From JBFLYZ01 sp040756415 (GTDB taxonomy: Bacteria > Bacteroidota > Bacteroidia > JADZBD01): 9,163 bases of DNA. Positions 6,754-9,163 of this stretch are shown in pieces. Under the pieces are notes generated by a model that was not told the DNA's origin, ran no database searches, and saw only the letters and a list, made by a program, of their open reading frames with translations. The position numbers were made by a program, and so were the translations under genes. The stretch's first letter is position 1. Each line of letters starts with the position of its first letter. The stretch lies in assembly GCA_040756415.1 (NCBI GenBank), contig JBFLYZ010000095.1, positions 1 to 9,163 on the forward strand. Reading direction: 5' to 3'.

Positions 6754-7749
6754 ATGATCATTCAACTGGAAGGTAAGCTTAGCGAAAAGCGCAGGCAGAA
6801 TATTTTGTCAGCGATAAAGTCCATAGGGTATAAGGCAACGCCTGTTAAGACCCAGTACGCCCAATACCTGGTATGTATTGGCAAAAAAGAGTTCGATATC
6901 CGCCTGATCGGCTCGCTTCCGGGCGTGGCGGATGTGCACCGGGTGAGCGAAGCCTACAAGCTCGTTTCAAAGAAGTGGAAAGTAGGCCACTCTGCTGTCG
7001 ACCTGGGCGATGGCGTGCATATAGGAGGGAACGGCCTCAGTATCATGGCCGGCCCCTGCAGCATCGAGAGCGAAGAGCAGGTAGAGAAGATCGTTGCGCA
7101 CCTGGTGGAAAATAAAATAAGGATCATGCGCGGAGGCGTTTTTAAACCCCGCAGCTCGCCTTACGCCTTCAGGGGCCTGGGAATAAGCGGGCTGAAGATG
7201 TTCAGCAGGTTGTGCAGGAAAAAAGGCATCAAGATCATTACCGAGGTCATGCAGGTGAGCCAGATCGAAGAGATGTACGAGTACGTTGATGTTTTCCAGG
7301 TAGGCGCCCGTAATTCGCAGAACTTTAACCTGCTCGATGAGCTGGGCCGGGTAGACAAGCCGGTGCTGATCAAAAGAGGCATGAGCGGTACCCTGGATGA
7401 GCTGCTGCAATCGGCTGAATATATTTTTTCGAATGGCAACGAAAAGCTTATGCTCTGCGAAAGAGGCATACGCACCTACGAGACCGCCTACCGCAATACC
7501 TTTGACGTCAACGCCATTCCCCTGCTTAAAGAAAAGACCCACCTGCCCGTGATAGCCGACCCATCGCATGGCATAGGCCTGCGCGAACACGTGAGCGCGG
7601 TGGCCCTGGCGGCCGCGGTGGCCGGAGCTGACGGCATCATTTACGAAGTGCATGAGCGGCCCGAGGAAGCGGCCTCTGACGGGCAGCAAACCCTTAATTT
7701 TTCTGAAAGCGCTGAGCTGGTGAAGAAACTGGTCAGGCTGAGAGGATAG
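6754..7749 (+). CDS. aroF: DAHP synthase (3-deoxy-7-phosphoheptulonate synthase), type I-beta with N-terminal ferredoxin-like domain
   Basis: The enzyme condenses phosphoenolpyruvate and erythrose 4-phosphate to DAHP, opening the shikimate pathway that supplies chorismate to TrpE. The first 70 residues or so resemble the ferredoxin-like regulatory domain of Thermotoga-type DAHP synthases, which senses aromatic amino acids there; the effector here is not deducible. The barrel follows, with AGPCSIES (99-105), RGGVFKPRSSPYAFRG (126-141), KRGMSGT (207-213), LCERGIRTYE (234-243) and ADPSHG (268-273). Metal ligands Cys102, His272, Glu298 and Asp309 fall at the same numbers as in the Thermotoga maritima enzyme. 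KPRSS distinguishes it from the related KDO8P synthases. At 331 residues there is no room for the chorismate mutase domain fused to many Bacteroidota DAHP synthases. No promoter is visible in the preceding 57 nt, so it is probably co-transcribed with trpA. Confidence 0.93.
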   Translation: MIIQLEGKLSEKRRQNILSAIKSIGYKATPVKTQYAQYLVCIGKKEFDIRLIGSLPGVADVHRVSEAYKLVSKKWKVGHSAVDLGDGVHIGGNGLSIMAGPCSIESEEQVEKIVAHLVENKIRIMRGGVFKPRSSPYAFRGLGISGLKMFSRLCRKKGIKIITEVMQVSQIEEMYEYVDVFQVGARNSQNFNLLDELGRVDKPVLIKRGMSGTLDELLQSAEYIFSNGNEKLMLCERGIRTYETAYRNTFDVNAIPLLKEKTHLPVIADPSHGIGLREHVSAVALAAAVAGADGIIYEVHERPEEAASDGQQTLNFSESAELVKKLVRLRG

Positions 7750-7780
7750 CCTTGCCGCGGCCCCTCAGGACTGTTCTGAG

Positions 7781-7798
7781 CGGCTGAGCCGTTTTTTT
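7781..7798 (+). terminator. Intrinsic terminator ending the trp-aroF operon
   Basis: CGGC-TGA-GCCG (7781-7791) forms a compact 4-bp stem followed by seven T residues. A longer alternative pairs CGGC (7758-7761) and TCAG (7765-7768) with CTGA and GCCG (7784-7791), leaving a CCC bulge. A neighbouring CTCAG/CTGAG pairing (7764-7768 with 7776-7780) is also possible. Either hairpin ends at the same T run, 32 to 49 nt after the aroF stop. Confidence 0.75.
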
Positions 7799-7820
7799 AA
7801 CGGGGTTCGGGCAGAAATTA

Positions 7821-7828
7821 TATTTTTG
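7821..7828 (+). promoter_or_regulatory. Probable -7 element for the PaaE-like gene
   Basis: TATTTTTG matches TAnnTTTG exactly and lies between the operon terminator and the next gene. No clear TTG -33 element is found at the proper distance; only the T run of the terminator sits upstream. The box ends 11 nt before the ATG at 7840, so the transcript would have a 5' untranslated region of only a few nucleotides. Confidence 0.55.
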
Positions 7829-7839
7829 CCCTCTGTATT

Positions 7840-8904
7840 ATGGCTAAGTTCTACAAGCTAAGGGTGGCGGATGTGCGCAGGGAGACCGCGGATTGCGTAT
7901 CGGTGGCGTTCGAAGTGCCGGAAACCATCAAAAGCGAATACCAGTTCATTCAGGGTCAATACCTGACCCTCAAACTATTCGTTAACGGGGAAGAGCTGCG
8001 CAGATCCTACTCGATTTGTACCAGCCCGCTCGAGAACGAGCTGCGGGTGGCGGTAAAGCGGGTAAAGGATGGAAAGGGTTCCAACTTCATCAACGACAAC
8101 CTGAAAACAGGCGATGAGATGGAGGTGATGACGCCCATGGGCGGCTTTCATACGCCCCTGAGCACGTTCAACAGGAAGAACTATGTGCTGTTTGCGGGAG
8201 GAAGCGGCATTACGCCCATGGCCTCTATCATTAAAACCGTCCTTCAGGCTGAGCCTAATTCCACCGTTCAGCTTTTTTATGGCAACCTGGATGAGCAGTC
8301 GACCATTTTCCGCGAGCAGCTCGACCGGCTGGCCTCCAACAATCCATCGCGTTTCAGGCTGATGTATATACTGGATAAGCCCGCTTCCGCCCTGCCTGAG
8401 CTTCAGCGGGGCATAATCACCGAGCAGAAGGCCGGGGAGTTGATAAGGGCTGAAGTGGACCTGGGCAAGGATAATGAGTTCTTTATCTGCGGGCCTACAC
8501 CGATGATGGACAATGTCAGAAAGGTTCTTGAATCGCTGCATGTGGATAAGAAGCGGATCCATATCGAGTATTTTTCATCTGTCAACGCTGCCGGGCCAGG
8601 TACGGCCCCGGTTGGCGAGCGGGTAGTGGCCCGTGTCACGATACTTCAGTACGGAACGGAGACCAGCTTCGAGCTGGCATCTGACGGTAAGTCTATACTG
8701 GATGCGGCCATCGAGCATGGGGTGGATGCTCCCTTCGCCTGCAAGGGCGCTGTTTGCGCTACCTGCCGTGGAAAGGTGCTGGAAGGGAAAGTACGCATGG
8801 AAAAGAACTTTGCCCTGACCGACTCGGAGGTGGCCGATGGATTTATTCTCACCTGCCAGAGCCATCCTGCATCTGAATCGGTGAAGGTGGATTATGATGC
8901 CTGA
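7840..8904 (+). CDS. paaE: PaaE-like NAD(P)H:ferredoxin-type oxidoreductase (FAD, [2Fe-2S])
   Basis: This is a 354-residue class IA-type oxygenase reductase. The N-terminal FAD domain has RSYS (55-58), the nucleotide domain has GGSGITPM (120-127) and CGPTPM (217-222), and a plant-type ferredoxin domain at the C terminus carries C-x4-C-x2-C-x29-C (Cys301, 306, 309, 339). Such proteins pass electrons from NAD(P)H through FAD and [2Fe-2S] to an oxygenase. The domain order and motifs match PaaE, the reductase of phenylacetyl-CoA epoxidase, but no paaABCD genes are visible here. It may serve another di-iron oxygenase such as a desaturase or hydroxylase. It is transcribed independently of the trp operon, with a terminator before it and its own -7 box. 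No Shine-Dalgarno sequence is seen. The fold and cofactors are secure; the physiological partner, and hence the symbol, is tentative. Confidence 0.85.
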   Translation: MAKFYKLRVADVRRETADCVSVAFEVPETIKSEYQFIQGQYLTLKLFVNGEELRRSYSICTSPLENELRVAVKRVKDGKGSNFINDNLKTGDEMEVMTPMGGFHTPLSTFNRKNYVLFAGGSGITPMASIIKTVLQAEPNSTVQLFYGNLDEQSTIFREQLDRLASNNPSRFRLMYILDKPASALPELQRGIITEQKAGELIRAEVDLGKDNEFFICGPTPMMDNVRKVLESLHVDKKRIHIEYFSSVNAAGPGTAPVGERVVARVTILQYGTETSFELASDGKSILDAAIEHGVDAPFACKGAVCATCRGKVLEGKVRMEKNFALTDSEVADGFILTCQSHPASESVKVDYDA

Positions 8905-8920
8905 ATCACCGTTCTTTATG

Positions 8921-8948
8921 TTTGAATAGGAGAAAAGTTTTATCTTTG
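8921..8948 (+). promoter_or_regulatory. Probable promoter of tRNA-Leu
   Basis: TATCTTTG at 8941-8948 matches TAnnTTTG, and TTTG at 8921-8924 matches the -33 element, with a 16-nt gap that is slightly shorter than usual. Transcription would start near 8954, about 15 nt before the mature tRNA 5' end. The -33 element begins 17 nt after the paaE stop; no terminator hairpin is seen between them. Confidence 0.68.
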
Positions 8949-8969
8949 CCGTCCCTTAAAATTATCAAT

Positions 8970-9051
<82 letters not shown>

Positions 9052-9066
9052 CTGGAATAACGAAAG

Positions 9067-9163
9067 ATGTTCTTTGTATACGCATTAAAGAGCCTGAACC
9101 GAAATTATATTTATGTTGGTTTGACCAGTAATTTCGTGAAGAGGCTGACGGATCATCAGATGG
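9067..9163 (+). CDS. GIY-YIG nuclease family protein, 5' part only
   Basis: The gene starts at ATG 9067 and runs off the window; 32 codons are visible. The N terminus has VYALKS (4-9), then YIYVG (14-18), which corresponds to the GIY...YIG pair of this nuclease superfamily, then KRLTDH (25-30) with the arginine expected on the following helix. This fits the small single-domain proteins of 80-100 residues (UvrC/SLX1-like nuclease fold) that are common and often multicopy in Bacteroidota. Their biological role is largely unknown. It starts only 15 nt after tRNA-Leu, on the same strand, with no separate promoter seen, so it may be read from the tRNA promoter. Whether the gene is complete cannot be judged. 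Confidence 0.8.
   Translation, partial: MFFVYALKSLNRNYIYVGLTSNFVKRLTDHQM

Overview
The window carries a complete tryptophan biosynthesis operon from a member of the Bacteroidota. A sphingobacterial or chitinophagal relative is the best guess, but that rank is inference. Four things point to this phylum. The three promoters I can see match the Bacteroidota -7 consensus TAnnTTTG. Genes start without Shine-Dalgarno sequences. The tRNA does not encode CCA. The proteins have the flavour of that phylum, for example the AGNYGVSS-like variant of the TrpD substrate motif (KHGNYGVSS here). Base composition is moderately GC-rich throughout and I see no sign of foreign insertion.

Layout. Bases 1-27 are the terminator of a gene lying upstream of the window. 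Bases 28-213 hold nothing I recognise. A promoter (214-246) drives a leader of about 130 nt that encodes a short peptide with two adjacent Trp codons, MNCWWLNS (278-304). The leader RNA can fold into alternative hairpins ending in a strong intrinsic terminator (346-377): a textbook ribosome-mediated trp attenuator. Then follow trpE, trpG, trpD, trpC, trpF, trpB and trpA (387-6696), every junction overlapping by 1 to 20 nt. After a 57-nt gap comes aroF, a DAHP synthase (6754-7749), and a terminator. Downstream and separately transcribed are a PaaE-like flavin/[2Fe-2S] reductase (7840-8904), a tRNA-Leu(GAG) (8970-9051) with its own promoter, and the beginning of a GIY-YIG nuclease-family gene (9067 to the window end).

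How the genes work together. AroF makes DAHP, the first committed intermediate of the shikimate pathway leading to chorismate. TrpE/TrpG convert chorismate and glutamine to anthranilate, TrpD adds phosphoribosyl, TrpF isomerises, TrpC closes the indole ring, and TrpA/TrpB release indole and join it to serine to give tryptophan. All enzymes of the chorismate-to-Trp branch are present as single-function, full-length proteins with their key residues intact. Because no terminator or promoter is visible between trpA and aroF, the attenuator probably controls entry into the shikimate pathway as well.

No unknown multi-gene system is evident. The most informative part is the trp leader: the pairing regions, the tandem Trp codons and the terminator are spaced as a stalling-ribosome switch requires, and an extra outer stem could hide the leader-peptide start codon.
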